Source: an uncultured Bacteroidia bacterium (GTDB lineage: Bacteria; Bacteroidota; Bacteroidia; Bacteroidales; UBA932). Taken from it: a stretch of 64,000 nt of DNA. The notes under the pieces are model-generated. The model was not told the DNA's origin and made no database searches. It saw only the letters and a list, made by a program, of their open reading frames with translations. Shown piece by piece: positions 44,056 through 52,509 of this stretch (within the stretch, counting starts at the first letter, position 1; each line of letters opens with the position of its first letter). The translations under genes were made by a program, and so were the position numbers. The DNA lies in NCBI GenBank assembly GCA_902785825.1, contig CACZZZ010000017.1, forward strand, positions 62,001 to 126,000. Reading direction: 5' to 3'.

Positions 44056-44087
44056 CTAAAGGCCCCGACTCGAATGAGCCGGGGCTT
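44056..44087. terminator. Bidirectional terminator between acpP and the DUF4270 gene
   Basis: AAAGGCCCCG-CTC / GAG-CGGGGCTTT with a GAAT loop. Flanked by TTTATATTTC on the plus side and by CTTTAG on the minus side. Confidence 0.85.
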
Positions 44088-44107
44088 TATATTTCTTCTT
44101 GGTTATT

Positions 44108-45742
44108 CTATTTCTCTCTGGGGACAGCGTAAGTCACTTTGAGCTTCGGAGTGGCGCCATCCTTGGCTGCGGGACCACGGAGCGCGCATTTGTAGAAACG
44201 GTCCTTGTCCAATTCCAGACTTGTGGAAGTGGTTGTCGCTGAGGCGGCGGCATATTGGGCCATCATCATGTAGTTGTAGTAGTTGTTGTAGCCGTAGCCA
44301 TATCCGCCATAACCATATCCGCCGTAGCCGCCATAATAACCTCCACCGTATCCGCCGCCGTAGAGCTGGTTGGCGTACGAGGCATAAGCGATCTGCTGGT
44401 AATACTGCGCCATCTCATTCGCCTCGGAGTTGGTCGTGGTCGTGGTCTCAACGTGCATGATCAACATCCAGATATCATAATCCGAGATGTCCTCCTTGTC
44501 TTTTTGCCTGATGATCTGCTGGACGTGGTGGGTAATGTCCGGAGCATAGACGCAAAGCGAGCGGTTGATGTCACCCTCATTCTCGTCAGAAGCGCTGGCA
44601 TCCGTCAGACCGGCGAACACCACAGAGGTGTCAGTGGAAATCTTGATTGTCGGGCTCAGGACATCCGGGTAGAGATACATTGACTGATAGTCCTCCGGGA
44701 AGTCGAAGGGCAACACGATGGTGGCCTTGCTGATCAGAGCCGTCGCCGGATCAAGTCCCTTTGACGAGATGTCATTCAGAACCAGGCGGCGGATCTCCTC
44801 AGCTGAGATCACGGGCTTGAGCCCGCTGCCTCCCTCGACGTACATGATGTCTTCAACCTTTCCGGCGAGATTGCCGGACTCGTGGTAATCCACATTGAAG
44901 ACATATTGCTCAGGAAGGATATTGTTGATTATGTCGTTGTTGAGATCCTGGAACTCCAGCGGGCTGAAATAGAACATCAGGCTGGTGTCCCTTCTCTCAC
45001 CGTTGTAGATGCCGCTGTAGTACATGACGGCATAGTTGTCAGTCCTTGTGGGGTAGCTGGTGCCGGAACTGGACGTTTTCTCCAAAATGTTCATCTTGAA
45101 CATATTGAACCTTCCGCCATTTCCTGAAGGATCATTCGTGGTGATGTATATTCCAGGGAATTTGGAGGAGTACTTGTCGTAGTCTCCCATGTCTTCTTGG
45201 GTGATATTCAAGTACTTCTGGCCAAACTCAGAAGTGAATTCGAAAGTCAGGGAATCTATGCCGTTGACTACCGGAACGCCCTTGGTGACCCTTTTTGACC
45301 CATGCTTTACCTCTGTGTTGGAATAGTACTTGGCTGGATCCAAAGGCTCGGTCATCTCGTACACGTAAACATTCTGGAGTATGTTCGACTGGCTGGGATC
45401 GGCGACAGATACACTGTCAATCCCGGCCTGGAACTTGAACCTCTGGAATATAGGGCTGCCTCCGAAGTCCACGGTATCGACTACGGGGACGAGGATGAGG
45501 GCGCACCCTCTGCGGAACAATCCGAAAGTCTCGTCACGAATCGCGCCGAAATTGATCCTTCTGGAGGAGTAGGCAGACAGGCTGTCCGCGGATTTCATCC
45601 AGATGTCGTTGAGGTCGAACTCGGCCGAGTGGAAATCATATTTCATGTTGGTGGCGATCAGCTCACCACCAAGTTTCTCATCTACGTTCACGCAAGACAT
45701 CAGGGCCGCCAAGAGGGCGATTGCCGCTAGAATCTTCTTCAT
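44108..45742 (-). CDS. DUF4270 lipoprotein with Gly/Tyr-rich insert
   Basis: 544 residues, lipobox Cys17 (ALMSC). The early segment CVNVDEKLGGELIATNMKYD and the later FGAIRDETFGLFRRG match the DUF4270 family found only in Bacteroidota, usually next to a single-domain glycogen synthase, as here (adjacent, no gap). Function is unknown; surface or gliding-associated roles have been suggested for some relatives. A roughly 35-residue insert near residue 460 consists almost wholly of Gly and Tyr (YGGGYGGGYYGGYGGYGY and on), followed by an Asn/Tyr/Met tract. It is the last gene of the minus-strand locus. Confidence 0.85.
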   Translation of the reverse strand: MKKILAAIALLAALMSCVNVDEKLGGELIATNMKYDFHSAEFDLNDIWMKSADSLSAYSSRRINFGAIRDETFGLFRRGCALILVPVVDTVDFGGSPIFQRFKFQAGIDSVSVADPSQSNILQNVYVYEMTEPLDPAKYYSNTEVKHGSKRVTKGVPVVNGIDSLTFEFTSEFGQKYLNITQEDMGDYDKYSSKFPGIYITTNDPSGNGGRFNMFKMNILEKTSSSGTSYPTRTDNYAVMYYSGIYNGERRDTSLMFYFSPLEFQDLNNDIINNILPEQYVFNVDYHESGNLAGKVEDIMYVEGGSGLKPVISAEEIRRLVLNDISSKGLDPATALISKATIVLPFDFPEDYQSMYLYPDVLSPTIKISTDTSVVFAGLTDASASDENEGDINRSLCVYAPDITHHVQQIIRQKDKEDISDYDIWMLIMHVETTTTTNSEANEMAQYYQQIAYASYANQLYGGGYGGGYYGGYGGYGYGGYGYGYNNYYNYMMMAQYAAASATTTSTSLELDKDRFYKCALRGPAAKDGATPKLKVTYAVPREK

Positions 45743-46567
45743 TTACTGCTGCAGCTGTTGATAAAACTTGTCGTATTCGTCGATGTAGCGGCCGTCCTCG
45801 ATTGACTTTCCGTCGAATGGAAGGGTCGGGATCTTCAGTCCCTCGCAGAACTTGACCAGTCCCTCATCCACATCGGGGGCGCCGAAAATGACACCGTCTG
45901 AATACAAGGCAGCCATTTCCGCAAGATTTATGCCAGTGGGGGTCTCCAGAAGGGACACGTCCGAGGGCTTGATGCCTCCGAACGGGACGGTGTCCTTAAA
46001 GGTCTTGGAGAAACTCTCGGACGGGATCTCGTTGTAAAGCGAGGTTACGACTTTGCTTCCGGCGAAGATGGGATCCCCGTAATAGACTTTTTTGAGGAAA
46101 AGAGGCACCAGGTGTGAGATCCATCCTTGGCAGTGGATGACATCCGGGGCCCAGCGAAGTTTCTTTACTGTCTCGAGAACTCCGCGGGCAAAGAAAATCG
46201 CCCTTTGTCCATTGTCCTCGAAAAACTTGCCCTCCTGGTCGAATGTGATTTGCTTGCGACGGAAATAATCGTCGTTGTCGATGAAATAGACCTGGATCCT
46301 CGCGGCCGCGATGGAAGCGACTTTGATGACAAGCGTCCTATCGACATCCCCGATGATTATGTTCATGCCGGAGAGCCTGATAACCTCGTGCAACTGGTTC
46401 TTTCTCTCGTTGATACACCCGTAGCGGGGCATGAAAGCCCTGATCTGTTTTTTCCTCTCCTGGATGCCCTGCGGCAAGTAACGCCCGATCTTGGCGATCG
46501 GACTTTCGGGGAGGAACGGCATGATCTCCGAATTGACGAACAAGACTTTGTTGACGGGATTTCCCAT
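45743..46567 (-). CDS. Single-domain glycogen/starch synthase-like protein
   Basis: 274 residues, corresponding only to the N-terminal (GT5 acceptor) domain of glycogen synthase. KVLFVNSEIMPFLPESPIAK, QIRAFMPRYG and NERKNQLHEVIRLSGMNIII are typical; PDVIHCQGWISHLVPLFLKK retains the domain's 'HxHDW'-like strand. The ADP-glucose-binding C-terminal Rossmann domain is absent, as in the conserved Bacteroidota group of such proteins, so it may be a regulator or need a partner. It sits directly before the DUF4270 gene, the group's usual neighbour. Confidence 0.88.
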   Translation of the reverse strand: MGNPVNKVLFVNSEIMPFLPESPIAKIGRYLPQGIQERKKQIRAFMPRYGCINERKNQLHEVIRLSGMNIIIGDVDRTLVIKVASIAAARIQVYFIDNDDYFRRKQITFDQEGKFFEDNGQRAIFFARGVLETVKKLRWAPDVIHCQGWISHLVPLFLKKVYYGDPIFAGSKVVTSLYNEIPSESFSKTFKDTVPFGGIKPSDVSLLETPTGINLAEMAALYSDGVIFGAPDVDEGLVKFCEGLKIPTLPFDGKSIEDGRYIDEYDKFYQQLQQ

Positions 46568-46572
46568 ATTAC

Positions 46573-46593
46573 TAACTTTGAATTACAAAGTTA
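46573..46593. promoter_or_regulatory. Palindromic TAACTTTG pair before the glycogen-synthase-like gene
   Basis: TAACTTTG (46573-46580), 5 nt, CAAAGTTA (46586-46593). The minus-strand copy is an exact -7 box 18 nt before the start of the downstream gene and overlaps the stop codon of the gene before. The perfect palindrome could also bind a dimeric repressor. Confidence 0.45.
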
Positions 46594-47586
46594 CGCATTT
46601 TTTTTGAAATTTCCCACGGTCAATGAGACGATGGTTCTCAGCGTTTCCTTGGGAGCATACCTCAAGGAGAACGGCAGCTTCCGGACAAGGCGCTTTACAG
46701 TGTCCAACTTCCTTCCGGCCACTGATTTCTCCATCGCTTTCCCGCGTCCCGACGCATGGTGCCCGAAATTGCCGCCCTCTTCCACAATCTTGAGAAGGGG
46801 AGTGTCGGGGATCTTTTCCTTTCCTGGGGAAGGGATCTGGATTCCCAGTCTGTTATTGATGAAGCTGGCGAGCAAAGTCTGCCATTTGATCATTCCGGCT
46901 TTCTTTAAGGCTTTCTCAAGCCGCGCGGGATCATACTCTCCTTCCAAAGACTTGCAGGCCATCGCCACGTCGCTGACCTGTCTTAGCCCGAGGCCGGTGC
47001 CGCAGGCATGCCTCATGGCGTGGGCGGAGAGCATCAGGATCACTTCATCAGGTGATGACACGTCAAAACGAAGAAGTTGCGCGTCCACATCCACCCCATC
47101 CTTTCTGAAGTGGAAACTACCGTCGCCACTTAAAGAGAAACCATCGGCTGACTTGGCGATGTCCCGCGCTATTTCAAACTCGTCTTTGGTGAAATACAAA
47201 TCGATATCTCCATAAGACCGTAGTTCTGGTTTGGGATAGAAAGCGGCAGTGGCGGGGCCTTTCATCAAAATCGGATTCAGTCCCGCATCTTTGAGATTTT
47301 GTATTATGGCCGCAGCCAGAACAGCCATCCTACGACCTTGGAGGGCCGTTTTTTCTCTTTCAGCCAGAAGGTACAGGAATATGTCTTCCGGGATGTTGAT
47401 GGTCTCCGGCAGCCCCTGGACGACATCGCCGACAAGGCCTGTCACATTCTGCTCCCTGGCGATCGCGGCGACTTTCCTCCAATCCTCCTCGCCTGCGGAA
47501 GAGAGAACTTTCATATCTTCCTCTCCGGGATTGCCACCCAAAAGAGCCGCCCGGAAAAGAATCATGAATTCCTCGGAAAGTCTCAT
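46591..47586 (-). CDS. PF14907-type nucleotidyltransferase
   Basis: 331 residues, cytoplasmic. The nucleotidyltransferase core is seen in NPILMKGPATAAFYPKPELR followed by SYGDIDLYF, the metal-binding Asp-x-Asp of the fold. The helical surroundings (VTGLVGDVVQGL; MLSAHAMRHACGTGLGLRQV) fit the uncharacterised PF14907 family, often found with PqqD-like proteins in polysaccharide loci, as here. It overlaps the PqqD gene by 4 bp. Possibly transfers a nucleotide or modifies a carrier; unknown. Last gene before a promoter-like palindrome. Confidence 0.82.
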   Translation of the reverse strand: MRLSEEFMILFRAALLGGNPGEEDMKVLSSAGEEDWRKVAAIAREQNVTGLVGDVVQGLPETINIPEDIFLYLLAEREKTALQGRRMAVLAAAIIQNLKDAGLNPILMKGPATAAFYPKPELRSYGDIDLYFTKDEFEIARDIAKSADGFSLSGDGSFHFRKDGVDVDAQLLRFDVSSPDEVILMLSAHAMRHACGTGLGLRQVSDVAMACKSLEGEYDPARLEKALKKAGMIKWQTLLASFINNRLGIQIPSPGKEKIPDTPLLKIVEEGGNFGHHASGRGKAMEKSVAGRKLDTVKRLVRKLPFSLRYAPKETLRTIVSLTVGNFKKNA

Positions 47587-47846
47587 CCTTCTTTCAAAAG
47601 CAAAGAATCTTTCCAGATTGTGATTGTCGATGAGGCATCAACACTGGCTGACTCAGGATCAATCCCATACTCTTCGACAAGGGCTGAAGCCAAGTCCTCT
47701 GTTGAGAAATCGGTTCCGCTGAATTTATTCCACAGAAAGGCGAAGCTCTCGTTGACTTCCATGGCTCTCGTACCATTCTTGTCGAACACGAGCAGGATCA
47801 GTTTTCCCCTCGACTCTTTCAGGATAGCCTCGTCGATAAGTCTCAT
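47583..47846 (-). CDS. PqqD-family peptide-binding protein
   Basis: 87 residues. The RRE-type winged-helix fold of PqqD appears as GKLILLVFDKNGTRAMEVNE, SFAFLWNKFSGTDFSTEDLA and ALVEEYGIDPESASVD. Such domains bind leader peptides in RiPP pathways. No precursor peptide or radical-SAM enzyme is seen here; instead it overlaps the PF14907 gene and follows a small HAD hydrolase, a set often linked with exopolysaccharide operons. Confidence 0.8.
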   Translation of the reverse strand: MRLIDEAILKESRGKLILLVFDKNGTRAMEVNESFAFLWNKFSGTDFSTEDLASALVEEYGIDPESASVDASSTITIWKDSLLLKEG

Positions 47847-47847
47847 G

Positions 47848-48252
47848 TCAGCGGAATAATTTGCCGAACAGACCTTTACGGCGTTTCCTGTGCTTTTTCT
47901 CCCGCTGCTCCGAGATCATCTCGTAGATTGTGCCCCATTCGGGCAGTCCTCCGAGGTTCTTGTCGTCGATGTACACGTCGGCTACCACTTTCACGGAGGT
48001 GCTGCCGGCACGGCCCTCAAAGAGAGAGCCCACAGGTTGGTTGCTGTTGACACCATAGAAATCAAGCCCCCTCTTGTGGCAGAAATCCAAGGCTTCCTGA
48101 AGCAGCTCACCATCACGGGAAGTCCAGAGAATCAATTTGTTCCCTTCGTCAGCAAGCTGCTTTAGCGTCTCGATGGCGAAGGGCTTCTCCTTCCCGATCG
48201 CGGGATACTTGTGCTCAACGATTGTCCCGTCGAAATCTACAGCGATAGTCAT
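47848..48252 (-). CDS. Small HAD-superfamily hydrolase (BT_0820-like)
   Basis: 134 residues. The short HAD core has MTIAVDFDGTIVEHKYP (nucleophile Asp in DFDGT), LILWTSRDGELL (motif II Ser/Thr), and KVVADVYIDDKNLGG (motif IV acid pair). There is no cap domain. It resembles a family of uncharacterised small Bacteroidetes phosphatases, with a basic C-terminal tail (KKHRKRRKG). It follows the Wzc-like kinase by 12 nt and precedes pqqD by one base. Confidence 0.85.
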   Translation of the reverse strand: MTIAVDFDGTIVEHKYPAIGKEKPFAIETLKQLADEGNKLILWTSRDGELLQEALDFCHKRGLDFYGVNSNQPVGSLFEGRAGSTSVKVVADVYIDDKNLGGLPEWGTIYEMISEQREKKHRKRRKGLFGKLFR

Positions 48253-48264
48253 TCCCGATCTAGA

Positions 48265-50631
48265 TTAGTCGCCCTTTTCGCCATAGCCATAGCCGTAACC
48301 GTAGCCATAGCCATATCCATAACCATAGCCGTAGCCACCGTAGCCGAAGCCTTTCTTGATCTGGGAACCGTTAAGGACGACAGCCATGTTCTTCAGATGA
48401 CCCTTCTCGTAGAGTTCGTCAATCTGCTGGAGCAGGCGGCGGTCGAGCTGGCCGCTTCTGACGACAAACAGGTTCACGTCAACCACTTTGTTGATCACCA
48501 TCGGGTCAGCGACCATCGTGACAGGCACACTGTCAAGGAGAATGTAGTCGTACGACTTCTTGAGTTCTCCGATCAAGGTCTCAAAGCGCTTTCTTCCGAA
48601 CAATTCAGTGGAGTTCGGCGGGGTGTGACCGGCGGGAACCATGTCAACACCAGGAAGCACATCTTTGCGAATAATGTCACTGACATTGACTGTCTCGTCG
48701 TAGAGATAATTTGACAGACCGGAGGTCACGTGCTTGACGCCGAACATCTTGGAAAGAGACCTCTTCCTAAGGTCAACATCCAAGACGATCACTTTCTTTT
48801 TCGCGTCTGCAAGACAGGCGGCGATATTGGTCGAAAGGAAGGTCTTTCCGGCTCCGACGCTGATCGAGTTGTTGGCGATGACCATCTGTCCGGAACCCTC
48901 TGGACGCATGAAATCGAGGTTGGTACACATGATCCTCATCGCTTCTGTGAACACGCTCTTAGAGTTAGGGTCGTAAGCGGTCTTCACCTCTTCCTCAGTC
49001 TTCTCTCCCTTCTTGGCTTTCTTGGGCTTCTTCGTCTTAACAAAAGGAAGTTCGGCAAGGAACGGTGTCGAAAGCATATCCTCCACATCCTTGCGGGTGC
49101 GGGCTTTTGTGTCCAGGAACATACGGGCAAGAAGGATAACTGCAGGGATAAGCAGTCCTATAAGGAGGGCAAGCAGGAACATCTTGTTCCTTTGCGGATA
49201 GACAGGGCCCCAAGAACCTGTCGGCTCATCAATCATACGGGCATTATTGTCTGCCATAGCTTGAGTTAGAGAGTTCTCCTCACGCTTGTTGAGGAGGAAC
49301 AGGTACAGGGACTCCTTGATCTGCTGCTGGCGTTCGATAGAGAGAACTTCACGGGCCTTGGCGGGCATGGCCGTGAATTTCCGTACGGCCGTGGTCTCCT
49401 GTTTCGACAAGTCGTCTCTTTGGACCTGGAGGCTGACCAGGTGATTGTTGAGAATACCGATGATATTCTGCCTCATGTTCTGGATGGCCGCTCCAAGTTC
49501 CTTGACAGCAGGACTTTCTGTGCTGGAAGCCTCGACGAGCTTCTCGCGGCGGAGCACCATGGCGTTGTAGTCAGCTATATTCTTGTCCGCATTCGGGTCG
49601 TTAACTCCAGTCTGGGCGGGTATCAGACTGTACGGATTCATGTTCTTGATGTAGTTGAGGAGATATTCCGCAACTTGAACAGCTGTCTCAGTTTTGACAA
49701 TCTCCGCATTATAGCCACGGCTTTCGTTAAGGTAGCGTGAGGCCGCCTCATCAACGCTCATCACTTGGTTGGCGCTCTTGAACTGGGCAAGGCTGCTTTC
49801 CACATGGCCCAACTCTTCCTGGATGCTGATGAGCCTCTCGTTGATGAACTCGGCTGTGTTTACAGCCACTCGGTTCTTCTCTCTGATAGCGTCCTCGTTG
49901 TATTTCTCAATCAGGGCATTGATCAGGTCAATTGATCTTTTAAGAGAACGATCCTGAAGGGCTATTTGAAGGATGGTTCCGTCTTGGGAGATCTGAAGTC
50001 CGGCCAGGTACCCTAATGCGGCACTCTCCGGAGTAGATTTCTGAACAGTGATCTCATGTCCGAACCAGGAGGGACCGTAGGGAGCGTCAGGCTGGAACAC
50101 AACTTTTCCTCCACCAAGCTCCAAGGTGTCTCCAAGGGCTACTGTCTGGTAGTTTCCCAATCCACTGACATCCAGTTTTATCTGTTTGTCATCCATCGGG
50201 ATGATCTTCACGGAGAACGGCCCTGGCACGTTCTCCTCACGGGAGAAAAACATCCTGACCGGGGAGTTCCTGTATAGTTCCACGTCACGGAACTTGATCT
50301 TCTCCATGTAATTTACATCCGCATCCAGCAACTTGACAGCCTCTGTCATCAATCTCCGGGAGCGGAGCTGGAGAATCTCCGTGGTCATGCTGACGCTGTT
50401 GATCGTGTTGGAATAAGCGTCCAATCTGACGGAACGTACCGAGTTGCTCGGATCCTTAATCACCACTGTCACTCCGCTGCGATAGACAAACGGGGTCTTA
50501 GCGTACTTGTAGTATGTGTAGCCAAGAGCGAGGGCAACGCAAAGCGCAAACCAGTACCAATGGCTCAAAAGATAGAAGAACAGATCGACAAGATTAATCT
50601 GGTCTTTATTCTTGTTATTCTTGTTTTGCAT
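48265..50631 (-). CDS. Wzc-like polysaccharide co-polymerase and tyrosine kinase
   Basis: 788 residues. An N-terminal Wzz domain has transmembrane segment 1 at about 15-45 (FFYLLSHWYWFALCVALALG) and coiled coils about 260-480; the second membrane segment is near 515. The BY-kinase domain follows: Walker A NSISVGAGKTFLSTN, Walker A' KVIVLDVDLRKRS, and Walker B YDYILLDSVPV. The C-terminus is a run of Tyr-Gly pairs (GYGYGYGYGYGYGYGY) ending EKGD, the cluster that is autophosphorylated to control chain length. It starts 2 nt after the Wza-like gene. Confidence 0.93.
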   Translation of the reverse strand: MQNKNNKNKDQINLVDLFFYLLSHWYWFALCVALALGYTYYKYAKTPFVYRSGVTVVIKDPSNSVRSVRLDAYSNTINSVSMTTEILQLRSRRLMTEAVKLLDADVNYMEKIKFRDVELYRNSPVRMFFSREENVPGPFSVKIIPMDDKQIKLDVSGLGNYQTVALGDTLELGGGKVVFQPDAPYGPSWFGHEITVQKSTPESAALGYLAGLQISQDGTILQIALQDRSLKRSIDLINALIEKYNEDAIREKNRVAVNTAEFINERLISIQEELGHVESSLAQFKSANQVMSVDEAASRYLNESRGYNAEIVKTETAVQVAEYLLNYIKNMNPYSLIPAQTGVNDPNADKNIADYNAMVLRREKLVEASSTESPAVKELGAAIQNMRQNIIGILNNHLVSLQVQRDDLSKQETTAVRKFTAMPAKAREVLSIERQQQIKESLYLFLLNKREENSLTQAMADNNARMIDEPTGSWGPVYPQRNKMFLLALLIGLLIPAVILLARMFLDTKARTRKDVEDMLSTPFLAELPFVKTKKPKKAKKGEKTEEEVKTAYDPNSKSVFTEAMRIMCTNLDFMRPEGSGQMVIANNSISVGAGKTFLSTNIAACLADAKKKVIVLDVDLRKRSLSKMFGVKHVTSGLSNYLYDETVNVSDIIRKDVLPGVDMVPAGHTPPNSTELFGRKRFETLIGELKKSYDYILLDSVPVTMVADPMVINKVVDVNLFVVRSGQLDRRLLQQIDELYEKGHLKNMAVVLNGSQIKKGFGYGGYGYGYGYGYGYGYGYGYGEKGD
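48280..48352. repeat. Hexanucleotide repeat coding the (Tyr-Gly)n tail
   Basis: About twelve imperfect 6-nt units of the type CCATAG/CCGTAG encode alternating Tyr-Gly at the end of the Wzc-like protein. Length change in steps of six bases would alter the number of Tyr without shifting the frame. Confidence 0.8.
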
Positions 50632-50633
50632 GG

Positions 50634-51425
50634 CTATTCGTTACCATCATCAATTAACTTCATCCAAATGAAAAATGTAGAAATTACCGAACCGAGAGTT
50701 ATGACTGGTGAAAGAGAGGTGACAAATGTTCTGAATGGCTGAGACTCTCTGCTGCCTTTAGGTTTAAAGTACACGATGTCATTCTGCTGTAAGTAGAAAG
50801 CCGGAGAGTCGAAGAGATCTTTCTTTTGAAGGTTCACGCTGTAGGCCTTCCGAACTCCATCCTCGGTCCGGATCACCATAACATCCTTGATCTTAACCAA
50901 TTGTCCTCCGGTGCTGGACTGAGCCAGGACCTGGAGCAGATTGATAGGACCGTTACCGGCTTGAATGATGCTTCCGCTGTTCTCCTTTAGAACAGTGATC
51001 GTGAAGTTGCCCATCGAGACATCAACTATGGGTTCTTTGATATAACCCATGTCTATGATGCTGGATGCGATCATCTCTTTCACTTCCTTCAAGGTTTTAC
51101 CCTCTATTTTCATGGTGCCGATGACCGGGAATTCTATGCAACCTTTAGGGTCGATCAAGTACTTGACCGCATTGGTGGGCGCCGCGTTTTCAATGGAGCT
51201 CATTCCCGCTCCGGCGTTGAAGGGAGCAGCCAACTCGGGGTTGGTGCTACGCACTTGAATCATCACCTCGTCTCCAGGTTGCAATTTCAATTCAGGAGCG
51301 TTGGCGGCCTCATAGACTTCCCCGTACTCAAAGTCCCGGAGGTAGGTCCAATTCTTAGAAGAGGCGCATGAAGAGGCTATGGCCACAAGGGCGGCCAACA
51401 ATACCCAATTAAGCGGTTTTCTCAT
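50634..51425 (-). CDS. Wza-like polysaccharide export lipoprotein
   Basis: 263 residues, lipobox Cys20 (AIASSC). The Poly_export domain starts at ELKLQPGDEVMIQVRSTNPE and is followed by YLIDPKGCIEFPVIGTMKIE; a SLBB-like region contains ITVLKENSGSI and INLLQVLAQSSTGGQ. A C-terminal hydrophobic helix (VITLGSVISTFFIWMKLI) would span the outer membrane as in Wza. It forms the outer-membrane channel for the polymer. Overlaps the upstream GT4 gene by 17 bp. Confidence 0.92.
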   Translation of the reverse strand: MRKPLNWVLLAALVAIASSCASSKNWTYLRDFEYGEVYEAANAPELKLQPGDEVMIQVRSTNPELAAPFNAGAGMSSIENAAPTNAVKYLIDPKGCIEFPVIGTMKIEGKTLKEVKEMIASSIIDMGYIKEPIVDVSMGNFTITVLKENSGSIIQAGNGPINLLQVLAQSSTGGQLVKIKDVMVIRTEDGVRKAYSVNLQKKDLFDSPAFYLQQNDIVYFKPKGSRESQPFRTFVTSLSPVITLGSVISTFFIWMKLIDDGNE

Positions 51426-52509
51426 ATAGTTCTGTTATTTTATTTATCATTATTTCTTCTTTGAACAAATTTTCGAAACGTCGCGAGGCTCCCTCGCTGA
51501 AAGATCTTCGGGTGATCTCATCCTTTGTTATAGCCAATATGGCTTCGGCAATGGCCTGCGGATCTCCGGGATTGACATTCAAGCCCGAGACACCGTCCTC
51601 GTTGACCCAAGCCACTCCTGAGCCGGGGATTTTTGTGGCCACAACCGGTGTGCCAACAGACATCGCCTCGATTTGCACAATCCCGAAAGCCTCGTTTTTC
51701 GTGACCGATGGCAATACGAAAACATCTGCCGCTGAGAACCAGGCGGGAAGATCCTCGTCTTTCATGTAGCCGGCCAGAGTGACTTTGCCGGAAAGTCCCA
51801 AACTGTCTATCTCTTGCTGAAGATTGGCTCTCAATGGACCAGAGCCCCCAATCACCACCTTATAATCATTTGGCAGATATCCGGCCGACCTGATCAGGTT
51901 CTCATAACCTTTGTAGGGAATGAGTCTGCCAAGGGAGAATACAAGTTTCTTTCCTCCGAGTTCCTGCCTGATCTTATCGGCAGCCTCCGCCTCTGGTCTA
52001 AAAGGTGCGATACCTATCGGAACGAAAGTTGTCTTATCTTGAACAGCTTTTAAATCAGGGGTTCCCGAGACATAAACCGGAGTCGTGCCGACAATCCTGT
52101 CCGCTCTTCGGATCAGCCAGTTCTGCAGCGGCTTGTAAAGGATCCGGAAAAGGCCTTTGCCGATTATGTCGCTGTGCCAATGCAGGATGACTTTCCCTTT
52201 GAAATGACTGAGCCTCAGGGCGAGACCGGCCATAGGATCAGGGTGGTGTACATCAATGAGGTCGTACTCCCCGGCATTCCTCTTCAGCCAGGAGACCATC
52301 TTAGGAGCAATCATCGTCCCGGCGGCCTTTAGAAGGGTGGGCATCACGATAACTTTACCGCCTCCGGCGATGGACAGGGTATAAGGCTCCTTTTTTTTGT
52401 CAGCGCTGGCGCAAAGCATGTCGCAACCCAACCCTGAGGCTAGGTCGTACATCACTTTCTCAACCCCTCCGAAGACGGGGTAGAACTTACCGAGCTGCAA
52501 GACTCTCAT
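51409..52509 (-). CDS. GT4 glycosyltransferase
   Basis: 366 residues from the ATG at 52509 (MRVLQLGKFYPVFGG). GT-B fold: N-terminal GGVEKVMYDLASGLG for acceptor binding, ILHWHSDIIGK, and the C-terminal donor site KLVFSLGRLIPYKGYENLIR plus NEAFGIVQIEAMSVGTPVVA, the E-x7-E motif of family GT4. It retains configuration and adds a hexose from a nucleotide sugar. Its start overlaps the previous gene by 23 bp, and its stop overlaps the Wza-like gene. Confidence 0.92.
   Translation of the reverse strand: MRVLQLGKFYPVFGGVEKVMYDLASGLGCDMLCASADKKKEPYTLSIAGGGKVIVMPTLLKAAGTMIAPKMVSWLKRNAGEYDLIDVHHPDPMAGLALRLSHFKGKVILHWHSDIIGKGLFRILYKPLQNWLIRRADRIVGTTPVYVSGTPDLKAVQDKTTFVPIGIAPFRPEAEAADKIRQELGGKKLVFSLGRLIPYKGYENLIRSAGYLPNDYKVVIGGSGPLRANLQQEIDSLGLSGKVTLAGYMKDEDLPAWFSAADVFVLPSVTKNEAFGIVQIEAMSVGTPVVATKIPGSGVAWVNEDGVSGLNVNPGDPQAIAEAILAITKDEITRRSFSEGASRRFENLFKEEIMINKITELYEKTA

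Noticed and set aside
46573..46580. Plus-strand promoter box TAACTTTG at the glycogen-synthase-like gene
   Set aside because: No plus-strand gene follows; the box is the other half of a palindrome whose minus-strand half faces a real gene.
48280..48352. Possible CRISPR-like or minisatellite array
   Set aside because: Units are 6 nt, imperfect and in frame as Tyr-Gly codons of a kinase tail; there are no spacers.
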